The notes under the pieces were generated by a model. That model saw only the letters and a program-made list of their open reading frames with translations. It had not been told where the DNA came from and did no database searches. Made by a program: the position numbers and the translations under genes. Below are positions 1 to 11,562 of a stretch of 64,000 nt of DNA, in pieces. Source of the DNA: Clitoria ternatea. Taxonomy: Eukaryota; Streptophyta; Magnoliopsida; Fabales; Fabaceae. The stretch is from NCBI GenBank assembly GCA_037962975.1, contig CM075670.1, forward strand, positions 231,130,242 to 231,194,241. The letters are read 5' to 3'. Every line of letters starts with the position of its first letter. Within the stretch, counting starts at the first letter, position 1.

Positions 1-836
1 GTGAGAATTGCCCTTAAACCCTGAACAACCCTTTGATTGAGAGATCCGAGTGACATTCTCTGGGTGTAGGCATGGAATTAGCCGAATGAATGGTTAGAAA
101 TATAAGGATTTGAGAACCGAGTGTGGTGCCCGTACGAGGTAAACCCAGGCAAACTGTGCTAATTGAAGCACTTGGGGAACTCTTTTGAGTGTTTGGCTCG
201 GTATTGTCAAGGTATATTATGGTTTAAGGAAGAGATTTAGTGGTCGGATGTGGAATATCCGAGGATTTAATCCGAGATAAATCGGTCGGTAGTGAGTATT
301 ATAGGGAATCGGTAATGTTGTTTACCGACTAGATTCTTCCCAACTGGTTAGTTAATACCCAGAATGTGTCTCATGTGACATGATTTTAAGCCTATGCTCT
401 GTGTAGGTACTTAATTGAGCCGAGTGACTCCTTTGAGTTGGGGAATCTGATGGTGAAAGTACACCGATTGGTGTTGAAGGTATATGGCCAAGTGGCCAAA
501 GAACTAGTGGTACCATTGCGTATGGTGAGTTGGCAGAGTTAAATGGGGTAACTTGTACGCTTTAGAAATTGGATTCCCAAATATATTGAATTCTATGATA
601 AGGTTGTAATCAGGTAGGACCTGACTTTAGTGTTTTGCCGACTGGAATTGTGGGGCGGTCGGTAAACCGCTTGAGAGGTGATTATACCGAATAGAATTGT
701 GAACCGGACGGTAAATGCTTGGGAAGCATAGATGTGTAATTGTTTAGAGTGACATGACACTGATATTCTGAGCAGTTTATTGAGGCATGTATATGTTTGA
801 ATTTCGAGGACGAAATTCTTTAAAGGTGGGGAGAAA
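1..836 (+). mobile_element. 3' tail of a gypsy element, internal region (Gypsy-1)
   Basis: This stretch runs directly into the LTR that begins at 837. No reading frame of useful length survives. The last bases, 'ttcgaggacgaaattc' followed by a purine tract (about 822-836, aaaggtggggagaaa), look like the end of a Tekay/Del-type gypsy internal region followed by its polypurine tract. That comparison is from general knowledge of the family. The rest looks like degenerate non-coding spacer. The element body lies left of the window. Confidence 0.6.
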
Positions 837-1279
837 TGTAACATCCCGATTTTTAATTAATTACCGGGTGTGGTTAAATTCAGGATTAAGGTTATGGACT
901 GATTAAGTTAATGGTTAATTAGAATTTAATGGCCAATTAAGCTAAATGTGGAATAATGATAATTATAATAAGAAGTGACCATTGTGCCCTTGGTGGTGTT
1001 TAGAGGAACTCCGGTTCCTTCTCCCTCTCTTTTCATTAATGCATGCTGGTGGTTTTGGAGGCTACAGTCCTCTCTCTCTTCCCTCTCCCTTTAATCACGC
1101 TGGTTGTGATGTGATGGCTGAGAGAATTAGCATTAAATGTAGATGGGATTGCATTAATATGGATGGAATATTGATTGAAATGGAGCAGACGCTGGCTGTG
1201 TGGTGATAAGGCTTCAGCACACATTTCCCTTCTCATTCTTATCATTTCTCCTTGGTGTATGTTCGGAAGTGAGGAGATG

Positions 1280-1316
1280 CTTCTTCTTCTTCTTCTTCTT
1301 CTTCTTCTTCTTCTTC
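1280..1316. repeat. (CTT)n microsatellite in LTR
   Basis: About twelve uninterrupted CTT units lie in the 5' third of the Gypsy-1 LTR. Related CTT/GAA-rich tracts occur at the matching place in the two solo LTRs (around 14340-14400 and 23045-23100), so this pyrimidine-rich tract belongs to the LTR family. Confidence 0.9.
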
Positions 1317-2083
1317 CTGAAGCTTCTGCTTCTTCTCCTTCACTCTTCGTCTTCTTCATCTTCTTCCACTCAACGCTATGCAGAGCCAAGTGGGAAGTGG
1401 AATACGAAAAGGAACAGCATGGTGGCTGAGAGACATCTGTTGGTGCATGTTCTGATAAGAGAAACGCTCCTCCTTCTCTCTAGAACTCTCTGAAGCTTTT
1501 GTTTCTTCTTCCCTGATTCTTCTTCTTCTGTTGATGGGGCTGTATGAGGCTCGGTTTGGGGAGCCTGTTGCAGTGTGGGGTTGCCTCGGGAGTTGTGGAA
1601 GATGGTCCACTGTTGTGAGGCAAAGCTGCATGTGATGAAGAAGGCGTGGATGGGTGCTTGGAAGCTGGATGTTCTTCACTGTTGGGTAAGGATAGAGTTG
1701 AGCCTTGGAGGCTTTGATGCTCGAGTGGAGACAGAGTTGGCTCTCCAAGCTGCGAGCAGAGTGTTGATGGCTGAAAGCCGAGCAGAGTGTTGTTGTTGGT
1801 TGGAGGCCGAGTCGTTCTGTTGAGAATATGTGACCGAGTGAGGGTCGGTCTATGTTGTAAGCTCATGGGGCTTCTGGAAGCTTCATTCCAGGTAGGGGGC
1901 TGACTTGCATTTTAAATGTATGGTTTATGGACGGGTTCCGGGTGGTTTTGCTTAAATATTGTTGTGTTTGTTTGAAATATGTTGATTTATGTGTGGTGAT
2001 TGATTATTGATGCATGCAACACCCGGATATTTGTGATAGTTATTAATTGTGAAATGTTGTGATGATTTCCCGTCTGAGAGATG

Positions 2084-2104
2084 TATATATATATATATAT
2101 ATAT
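2084..2104. repeat. (TA)n microsatellite
   Basis: Simple alternating TA run in the middle of the Gypsy-1 LTR. A comparable run occurs at about 13168-13198 in solo LTR 1. Confidence 0.9.
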
Positions 2105-2938
2105 GCTATTGAGAATGCCGAGTGGCTTACGCTGTGACTCAGCAGATAAGAGTTGTTTGTGATTTATAGTGAAATGCATCAACGTTGGACTCTTAATACC
2201 GAGTGGGCAATCAAATGAATATGTGTGTATGTTGAGGATTTAGAGATTAATCCTAATATAATAGAAGACCTCAGAGTTGGACTCGAGGCCATGCTGAGAG
2301 CATGAGCATTGGATGCTTAATGGAAGTCCTTGGGTTGGACTCAAGGCAAATGCTGTGTGCATTGGAGTTGGACTCCTGATGAATAAATCGTATGCATCTG
2401 ATTCGCCGACTGGGTGAATGCATGTGTGTTGACACTGATGCCGAGTGCATTAAGAGAGCATGGCTGTGGTATATGTTGAGAGTATATGAAATGTGTATAG
2501 CCATGTGCAACTTGATTAATACCGATCGGGAGATATTGTGTGAATGTCCATATTCAATGGCAGTGTGTGCTATTGTTGAATTGAAATGTGTTTCATATAT
2601 TTAAGGATTGAGAATAATCCGAGTCAGTAACTGTCATTTAATATGTAAAGCTCACCCCCTACACTATTTTTTAGTATGTGCAGGTCGGACTGGAATGATG
2701 TGATGGCCTTAAACCCGAGTGTTGGGTGTTTATGATGAGGCTGTGTACATAGTGTAATGTACCGAGTATATTTTGATGTATTAAAGCCTTGGCTAGCTCT
2801 TAATAAAGATGTATAATGAATACAAATATATATGTATGGAATCTGAGTGCATGAATATATTTATATATATGGTTTACATTGATAACTTGTACTTGTAACA
2901 GATCATAAGTGTTGGTGAATGAAAAATATAAAGACAAT

Positions 2939-4260
2939 AAATATCCGAGTGTATGTTATATGTACATAGGTGTGGTGTTATGGGTAACTTACACGGTTTT
3001 GATTGAGAAGTGTTGTTAAATTACTTGGTGAAGTATTGATGGATAGAATGATGCCAAGTCTATGAATTCCGAGCAGAATATTATGGTGAGAACCCATTCT
3101 AAGTGGAATATAAGAGGCTTAGATACTTTTCCAAGTGAGTCTTATGTATATGACTCCATATCCGAGTGAGACTCATATGTATGGGCCTTTTTCTGAGTGG
3201 TGATAACCTTAATGGATTCTGAGTGAAAAATGTTATATATATTTCGAGTGAATGGTATTATATACATATCGAGTGAATGTGGGTACCTATTCCGAATGAA
3301 TAATATAATATGTATTCTGAGTGACTAAGTATTGATTTGGTGAATTTCTCCGAGCGTTGAGGAGGTTGAGTAATCCTGATTGGATTGGTGGACAAGTTTA
3401 CATTTATGTGAATATATATATATGTATAAGTGTTTTATGTTGATTTGATGCTTCTTACCGACTGGAATGTGTTGTTGAATTATTTGAGAAGTGTTGATGG
3501 ATGAAATAATGTTAAGTTAATGATTCCGAGTGAGGCTATGATGTTTGGCTTTCCTTTTCCGAGTGAAGAACACTTAAATGGATTCGTGAGAACTTCCCTT
3601 TGACGAACCTATTCTGTGTAGGCTTTGATGGGAGAATTTCCCGAGTGATCATGGGCCTAGCTATTACCGAGTGAAAAATATGAGTAAACCCGAGTGGGGC
3701 AGAGTTTGAATATTCCCGAGTGGGAAATCCGAGTGATCCTCTTCTGTGGGAAGAGTTGTTGTAATGGTTAAGAGTGGGATATATTCTGAGTGTATGATAT
3801 GTATAATCCGAGAGAATGAGATTCTATATCCCGAGTGGTTAAGATCTGAGCAAGTCCGAGTGGGACTTAACTTAATGAATTCCCCGAGTGAGTAAAATAT
3901 CATATGCTGAGTGAATCTGGCTGGAATATTCCGAGTGGAGTATGGTTGTGGTGACCCCTTCAGAGTGAAGGAAGGTTTATGTGTTTTCCGAGTGGGGGAA
4001 ACTGATGATATACCGAGTGATGGGTGTTGGGTACATTCCCGATTGTGTCGAAGATAAATACACCGAGTGGTGTTGATTGGGAAACATTTCGAGTGAGGAA
4101 GGTTTATGGATTCTGAATGGAATAACCCTCTTTTTCCAAGTGGATTGTATATGTGACCCTTGAGGGTAGAATATAAATGACTAAGTATGATATGTTGGGG
4201 GTCAATCTCGAGTGAATGGAACTCTGGATTCCGAGTGATGGGAATTGTCGAGTGTGTCAC
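2939..4260 (+). repeat. Dispersed CCGAGTG motif array inside LTR
   Basis: The 7-mer CCGAGTG and one-base variants (TCGAGTG, CTGAGTG, CCGAGCG) recur every 15 to 60 bases across this stretch, with unrelated sequence between them. The same motif in reverse complement (CACTCGG) fills the equivalent part of both solo LTRs (roughly 11760-12370 and 20700-21640). The motif is conserved while the spacers are not. Function unknown; a protein-binding array or decayed tandem units are both possible. Confidence 0.8.
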
Positions 4261-4261
4261 T

Positions 4262-4432
4262 CGCCTCAGCGAACAAGGCATTCGCTCCAGCGAGTGTGTG
4301 TGCTTTGGAAGGCTTTTGGGTTGGTTCGCTTAAGCGTTGTGTACTCTGCCCGAGCGAGTTGGGCTGCCTCGCTCAAGCGGAATTAGATCTCGCTTGAGCG
4401 AGTGGACGTTGTTTGTGGGCTTCGCTTGAGCG
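4262..4432. repeat. CGCTTGAGCG dyad cluster at LTR 3' end
   Basis: Several copies of a short dyad of the form CTCGCT-TG-AGCGAG and relatives, with six-base inverted arms around a two-base loop, lie about 150 to 320 bases before the LTR end. The same dyad occurs at 6148-6320 and 51789-51863 in the older interrupted repeat and singly in both solo LTRs. Confidence 0.75.
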
Positions 4433-4584
4433 TGTTTTATCTTCCGCTGGGCTGCGTAGTGAACGGTTTTAATTTCCTTTGCCTTCCTCTCCTTCCTCTA
4501 TTGTGCCCGGCTGCTTGGTCTCGGTTTTTGGGAAAAATTTTCCCTGTTTGGGTTTTATTTATTTATTAAATTAAGGGTGTTTCA

Positions 4585-6368
4585 ATTGGTATGTAAGTCG
4601 GTCATGGGAAAGTTATAAATTAAATAAGAGTATTTGGATAGTTCGTAGATTATCTAGATAGTAGTTATATAATATATATATATATGTGCATGTGTGTTTT
4701 GGCGATGATTTAAATTCTAAGGATCATAAATATGTGTATGTGAGCATGATTAAGATGGTAGAATTATGTAATAGTGGTGAATAATATGCATATGTGATAT
4801 GATGTGGGTGGGATTGGCATGTTAGCTGCCCCAGTTGATAATTTTTAAGTGTTGTAAGTGAGCCACATGTTGTATGATGTGTGGATGGATGATGTATATG
4901 CATAATTATGTAGTGTGGGACAACCGACGGTATGTATAACCCCTCGTTTTCTAGCTCCCATGGTTTTTGTGTCTAATTGAGCTACCCAGTGGTCAAGTAG
5001 GACCCAGTGGTTGAGGTGGAGAGTCAAGCAGGACTCGGTGGACCAAGCAGGGTCCATGGGGTGTTAAGTAGGACCCCCAGCTGAAGGCTAATCCTGTAGT
5101 ATCCAGATACTAGGTGTTGAATTATATGAGAGTCAGTTGTGATATTCAATGAAATTGTTGATATTATGTGATGATGTGAATGTGCTCTATTATGTTTACT
5201 GATTGTGATTTGCACCTTAAGGACGCTGAAACTTGTAGGTAGTTTGTAAATATGTATAGGTTGTAAGGAAGTTGTAGATATGAATTGAGGATAAATAGAA
5301 GTGAAATCATTTGCATAGGGTAGACTTAGTGAATTAGTATTAGTGATAACACTTAGGTAACCATGTACTTTGTTATTTACTTACCGTTCTAAATTAATTA
5401 TGATATACCAAACACTCACCCTTGTTGTGGTTTCCTTTAATTTAGTAGCCAGCGAGAGGGAGGATGTTGATGCCCCGGAGTGCGTCAAGCGGAGAATTGA
5501 TGCCAAGGAGTGAAGGAAATTGTGAAATGAATGAATATATGTAATATGTTTAATGTATGTAATATCATAACATGCTTTATGTGTTTGTTGGATTAACTTA
5601 GCACATAGTCAATGTGGTTATGATGTGGTATGAATGATGACAATTTAAATTATGATTGATTGTGATGAATGATGAATCAAGATTCATGTGTAATTTGATG
5701 AGGATATGAATTCATGTTGATGGAGTGGTATAGTGGTGATGTTAATGTGAGCAATGTTGATTTTCATGAATTTGATGTATATTGGCATGGAGCCAATATT
5801 AGGTGTGGATGATAAATTTCTATGGGCAGGTCTTGTATATAATTGTAAGTCACAAATGATTCAGATTGTGTGTGAATTGTTTAATGTCTTGATGATTGGA
5901 TGAATTGATGAATTTTTGTCCTCTATAAAAGTATGTGAAGTGATAATTTTAATTGTGATGCATTTAGTGAATTAGAGTTAAGATTGATGTGTATGATTAG
6001 TTGGAATAAATTCCAAATGCATGTTTGAATGTATATAGAAGGATAATTTAGGCCAAGTGGTGCATGTGAATGTTTAAGCATATCATATTATGTGAAAGTT
6101 TTAAGTTTCCACGTATGTACTGCATAATTTGTCAAGTGAGATGGATTCTCGCTCAAGCGAGAGTCCTCAGCATCAGTGGTTTGGCCTCTGGCGTAATCTC
6201 GCTCAAGCGAGACATGCGTGCATCAGAACGGTGCTTACTAAATGAATCTCGCTCGGGCAGGCTTGGCCTCACTCGAGCGAGCACCAAGCAAAATGATTCT
6301 GTGGCGATTTTGCTCAAGCGAGCAAACGTGGTTAAGGTTCTGGAGGGATTTTTCTCACGTGTGGACGG
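4585..6368 (+). repeat. Left half of an older repeat split by Copia-A
   Basis: About 1.8 kb with no credible reading frame. It includes short irregular repeats around 'caagtaggacccagtgg' (4995-5085) and, at 6148-6320, five CGCTCAAGCGAG-type dyads. The dyads resume at 51789 on the far side of Copia-A, so the two stretches were once joined. The dyads resemble the 3' end of the CCGAGTG-family LTRs, so this may be a fragment of a related gypsy LTR. I could not find its own ends. Confidence 0.5.
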
Positions 6369-7651
6369 GCTCATGTTATTCAAGTGGCCTTAATACTCAA
6401 GAGGGGGTGAATTAAGTGTTTGAAGACTTTAACTTGGAATGCCTTTGAACTTGGTTCTTTATGCAATCTTAATGAGATATACAGAAATTTATAAGCAATA
6501 ATAATACAACACACAAAAATTGTTTGATTTGAGATAAAGAACTCTTAGAGTCATGTGAAACTTAACAAAGAAATAAGAATCAAGGGAGAATAATGGTTCA
6601 GTAATTTTATCAAACAGTTGGTGTGCAATGGTTAAGTTCCTTCTTAGGATCACAATTAACTCAAGCAATCAACTCAAGCAATTCAACAAACAGTTTGTAT
6701 GCACAAGCAAGTAAAGAGTTCAAGGTAAGAAAAAATGCAAACCAATTTAATGAGTTCCACCAATCCGGTGTACGTCTCACCTTCAAGCAACCCACTTGAA
6801 GGATTCCACTATTGAAGATTTGAGATACAAGCTTTGAGCAATTGTCTCCTAGTGTCCCACACTCAAGAACCCAATTCTCATAAGCAAAGGGCACCCCATC
6901 CAATCTCACAATCTCTCAATACCCAAAGGTTGAACCCCAACCTTTGTGACCACTCAACCTAGAGCGAATACCTTAGTGTTTTGGTGTTTGGATTACAAGA
7001 TTATACTCTCTCAATAGAGTGGATAAGCAAATGAAAGTTCTCATAATTTTCTAACTCTCAACAAGAGAGGATATACAAGTTCTAAGCTCAAAGTTTCAGA
7101 AGATACAAAGAAAATGAACTCACTAAGCATAAATGCAAGTATAGATTGATTGCCTCTAGTTTTTGTGTGTTGTGCTTGAGTTAGAGATCCACCTATAGAG
7201 CTTTGAAGGTCCTCCTAGCTGTTGCAAATGAGCTTCAGGTTGTCCCTCTATGTAGTGGGTGTTTAGATCTCTGTTTCCCACTCAAAAATGTCCTTTTAAT
7301 GGTGTTTCCCACTATCTGAATCGATTCAAGCATTGGTGAATCGATTCAGCTGTTCTGTTTTGAATTCCTGGGCTGTTAGCTTCGTGTGAATCGATTCAGG
7401 ACATTCTGTTTTCATGATTTTGGGACTTCCAGGCTCTGAATCAATTCCTGCATGTGTGAATCGATTTAAGCCTTGTTATTTGGTGTTTTTCCATGCTTTT
7501 TGATGTTTCTTTTATGCATTTTGAGTTATGGTCCCTTTCCTTGATCTTCATGTATTACTTTCTTGATTCTTTGATCATTTCGGAGCGTGTTCTTCATGGT
7601 TTCTTGATCTTTGCTTTGTGTTTCATCAAATCCCTCTTTGTGTATTCCTTC

Positions 7652-8857
7652 TGATGTGGATCTTGTTGAGGACCTGCAAGGGCTGATTTCTAGATGAAGA
7701 AAGGACTATACAAAAAGGGAAGAAATACACACAGACATACACAATATAAAGACAAATGGGGAAATCTAGAGTAGAGATTGAATTAAGAAAGTTACGTTTT
7801 GCTATAAGGGTCAGAAATTCTACTTCAACTTGTTCTTGATTGTTTAGATTCCATGAGAGATTTAAGGATCAAAACTTGCCTCATTCTCACGTGAATTTCA
7901 GTTACACACTTTAATGGAAGTTAACGCAATAACATGACACTAACGCAACTTGGCAATTGATCTAAGGTTCCTTGATATTTTTTTTTGTTTTAATTCTTTA
8001 GAGTTCAGAATTTTGTTTTAAATTCAATTTGGAAGACAAGGTAGAAGAAAGACAAAATGAAAGAAATAAAATGATAAAAAGATGGACAGTATCACACCTC
8101 CATAATGGACAAGCATTCATACACAAGTATCACACTAATGCATGGCTAATCAACATTGCTTCACACAAGGATCAAGAGCATCACACTCACCACTAAGTTT
8201 ACAAAACTTAGAAAAGTTCATTAATCAACTTCTGTCCTTTTTCCCCACCTCGATTCAGTTTTGTATAACTTGGCTAAACAAGACAAAAAATAAACTACTC
8301 CACTACCTAGAAACAAGGGTAACCGCCCACCACTAAGACCCCGTTTGGATTGCTCCTTTGGTTGGTCAAACCTCGGTTTGACCAACCCCAAAAATAAATC
8401 CTACGGTCAAACGGAGTTTTGACTATCTCGAACGGCGTGAAGGATCAATATCAACCCTTAAATTTCTCCATTTCCCCAACTCCGTTTCCTCAACTGGAAA
8501 CCAAACGGACTATAAGTCGTAGTGGGACAATGCTGAAAATTTAGTTGCATAACTGAAAATTACAAAAGAAAAAGAAATAAAGTAAAATGGGTCTAGGTAG
8601 GATTTGAACACAGGTCATTCAAGTCCTACACTACCCTATTCTTGAGGCTAGGCCATTTGTGCTAGGCCCTCTGCTGTTCATCCTTCCACATGATCAAATG
8701 AGTAAACTTAGGTGTCCTTTGTGGCTCCTTGGTTATGTGTTCTAGGAGGGTGAGAATTAGCCTTTGTAAGGTGGCTTTGGTCTTCTTGGCCTTGGATCTT
8801 GTCATCGGCCCTCCTATTCCTTGTAGTGCTCCTGATTGGTGGGAGGTGTCCTCATCA
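7652..8857 (-). repeat. CRM 3' LTR
   Basis: It is 1206 bp against 1027 bp for the 5' LTR. The whole difference, 179 bp, is a MITE plus its three-base target copy. The first 196 bases of the LTR (8857 back to 8662) also encode the pol C-terminus. The polypurine tract (8858-8873 in complement, AAGAGGGAGGGAATGA) lies inside the reading frame. Confidence 0.87.
8337..8512. mobile_element. Tourist-like (PIF/Harbinger) MITE, 176 bp
   Basis: This segment is present in the 3' LTR of the CRM element and absent from its 5' LTR, where the sequence runs 'caccactaagtcgtagtgg'. It is flanked by TAA on both sides (8334-8336 and 8513-8515). Its ends are imperfect inverted repeats: GACCCCGTTTGG on the left, TAGTCCGTTTGG read from the right. 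Length, TAA duplication and the CCGTTTGG end agree with Tourist-type MITEs. It carries no gene. Confidence 0.85.
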
Positions 8858-11562
8858 TTCCCTCCCTCTTGAACAGGATTTGTCCTTAAATCTAGGTCTT
8901 CTTCACCTACATCAAACAAAGACAAATCAGCCACATTAAAAGTAGAAGACACATTATACTCACCTGGGATCTTGTAGGCATTGTCATTGATCCTCTCCAA
9001 TACTTGGAATGGACCATCTCCTCTTGGAAGCAACTTGGATTTACTTTGTTCAGGAAACCTCTCGTTCCTCATATGTACCCACACCCAATCTCCAGGTTGG
9101 AAGATCACCTTCCTCCTACCTTTGTTGGCTTGCTTAGCATAGCTCTCATTCTTCTTGATGATTTGGGCTTTAACGTGCTCATGCAGCTTCCTCACAAAAT
9201 CTGCTTTAGCTTGTCCTTCATAATGCTTAAACATAAAAATGTTAGGTACAGGTAATAAATCAAGTGGAGATAAAGGATTAAACCCATACACAACTTCAAA
9301 TGGAGAGCAATTAGTGGTGGAATGGACAGCGCAGTTATAAGCAAACTCAATATGGGGTAGGCAAGCTTCCCAACGTTTCAAATTTTGCTTCAATACCGCT
9401 CTAAGCATAGCACCTAGTGTCCTATTGACCACCTCAATTTGACCATCAGTTTGGGGGTGACAAGTAGTAGAAAATAATAACTTAGTTCCTAATCTACCCT
9501 ACAAACTCCTCCAGAAGTGACTTAGAAACTTAGAGTCCCTATCACTCACAATACTCCTAGGCATGCCATGGATCCTAATGATTTCTCTAAAGACTAATTC
9601 AGCTACATGGCTAGCATCATTGACTTTTTTGCATGGAATAAAGTGAGCCATTTTAGAAAACCTATCCACCACTACCAATATAGCATCTCGGCCAGCACTG
9701 GACTTAGGTAACCCAAGCACAAAATCCATGGACAAATCTACCCAAGGGTGTTCAGGAACAGGGAGGGGAGTGTACAAACCTTGGGGGAGCACTTTAGACT
9801 TAGCTTGCTTACACTCAATGCATGCCTTACAATGTTTGGCTACATCCTTTTTCATGTTAACCCAATAAAAATGCTCATGCAAGATCTCATAAGTCTTATG
9901 CACCCCAAAATGACCCATCAAACCCCCTCTATGTGCTTCCCTCACTAAAAGCTCTCTAATGGAAGATTGGGGAACACATAACCTATTCTCTCTGAATAAG
10001 AACCCCTCAAACCTATAATACTCATCCTTAGGCACCCTTTCATACTCCCTATACTTCTGGACAAACTCATTATCACCATCATACAGCCCCTTTAAAATTT
10101 CCAACCCAAGCAGTTTGGTCTCAACCATAGAAATCAATGCATATCTCCTAGACAATGCATCAACAACTACATTTCCTTTCCCTTTCTTATACTTAATGAC
10201 ATATGGGAATTGTTCTAAGAACTCAACCCATTTGGCATGTCTCTTATTAAGCTTACCTTGACCTCTAAGATACTTAAGAGACTCATGGTCACTATGGATA
10301 ACAAACTCCTTAGGGAAACGATAGTGCTGCCATGTTTTGAGGGTTCTCACTAAAGCATAGAGTTCCTTGTCATAGGTGGAATAATTCAAGGCGGCCCCAC
10401 TTAGTTTTTCACTAAAATAAGCTATAGGGTGGCCCTCTTGAAGCAAAACAGCCCCTATACCTATGCCAGAAGCATCACATTCTATTTCAAAAGACTTGGA
10501 AAAATTAGGCAATGCTAGAATGGGTGCACTAACTAGTCTTTGCTTAAGAGTTTGGAAAGCTCTCTCTTGTTTTTCCCCCACTTAAAGCTCACATTCTTCT
10601 TCACCAACTCATTTAGTGGGGCTGCCAATGTGCTAAAATCTCTCATAAAGCGCCTATAAAAGCTAGCTAGACCATGAAAGCTCCTAATTTCACTCACGGT
10701 TTTTGGTGTTGGCCATTCTTGGATGGCCTTCACTTTTTCTTGGTCTACCTCTACCCCTTTAGAACTCACCACAAAGCCTAGAAACACCATATGATCTTGA
10801 CAAAATGTGCATTTTTCAATATTAGCATATAATTGCTCACGCCTCAAAATAGCCAACACAGAATGCAAATGATGAACATGCAAATCTAAATCAGCACTAT
10901 ACACCAGTATGTCATCAAAATACACTACCACAAAGTGTCCTATAAATTCTCTAAGAACATGATTCATCAACCTCATGAATGTACTTGGTGCATTAGTTAA
11001 CCCAAAAGGCATAACCAGCCACTCATACAAGCTAAATTTGGTTTTAAAAGCAGTTTTCCATTCATCACCTTCTCTAATCCTAATTTGGTTGTATCTACTT
11101 TTTAAATCAATTTTGGAAAAGAATTTTGCACCATGCAATTCATCAAGTAGATCATCAATCCTAGGAATGGGATGTCTATACTTAATGGTAATGCTATTCA
11201 CACTCCTACAGTCACTACACATGCGCCAAGTTCCATCTTTCTTAGGTACTAGAATCACAGGAACAGCACAAGGAGAGATAGAGTCTCTTACCCAACCTTT
11301 ATCTAGGAGAGCTTCCACTTGCCTTTGTATTTCCTTGGTCTCCTCAGGGTTACTCTTATAGGCTGGCCGGTTTGGAATGGTGGCTCCAGGTATCAGATCC
11401 ACCTGATGTTCTATCCCTCTCAATGGTGGCAACCCACTGGGTAGATCTGAAGGGAAAACATCCTTGAATTCTTGCAAAAGAGAAGAAATAAGAGAAGGCA
11501 AAGAAGAAAAACAAATGGGATTAGTATTCAGAATAGGCTTGCAAACCAGCACGTAGAGTGGC
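8662..11562 (-). pseudogene. pol: CRM pol, second part: RT, RNase H, integrase
   Basis: Read on the minus strand from 11562. RT (about 11400-10700) shows VPKKDGTWRMCSDCRSVN and the catalytic YFDD. RNase H begins at about 10500 (FEIECDASGIGIGAVL). The integrase zinc finger HHCC and core follow (about 9980-9340), with catalytic Asp in SMDFVLGLP, Asp in SDRDSKF and Glu in GQIEVVNRT. A C-terminal tail with GPMTRSKAKK is encoded within the 3' LTR. Breaks are a one-base deletion in a G/A run near 10574, which shifts frame between RT and RNase H, and TGG to TAG at 9499-9501 between the second and third integrase catalytic residues. The upstream part is separated by solo LTR 1. Confidence 0.87.

Larger units (their letters stand above)
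837..4584 (+). repeat. 3' LTR of Gypsy-1 (CCGAGTG family, 3748 bp)
   Basis: The LTR starts TGTAACATCCCGATTTT immediately after a polypurine tract and ends TTAAGGGTGTTTCA. Both ends agree with two solo LTRs in this window (11563-14658 and 20444-23296, both minus strand), which start TGTAACATCC and end near GGGTGTTACA or a mutated form. Like them it holds a CTT-rich tract, dozens of CCGAGTG motifs and CGCTTGAGCG dyads near its 3' end. The duplicated target site would be ATTGG (4585-4589), but the left copy is outside the window. No protein is encoded; the short frames inside, including arginine- or leucine-rich ones over the CTT repeat, are not credible genes. Confidence 0.8.

Noticed and set aside
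1036..1389. Frame with a long arginine run and opposing leucine/phenylalanine-run frames
   Set aside because: Produced by the CTT/AAG microsatellite in the LTR.
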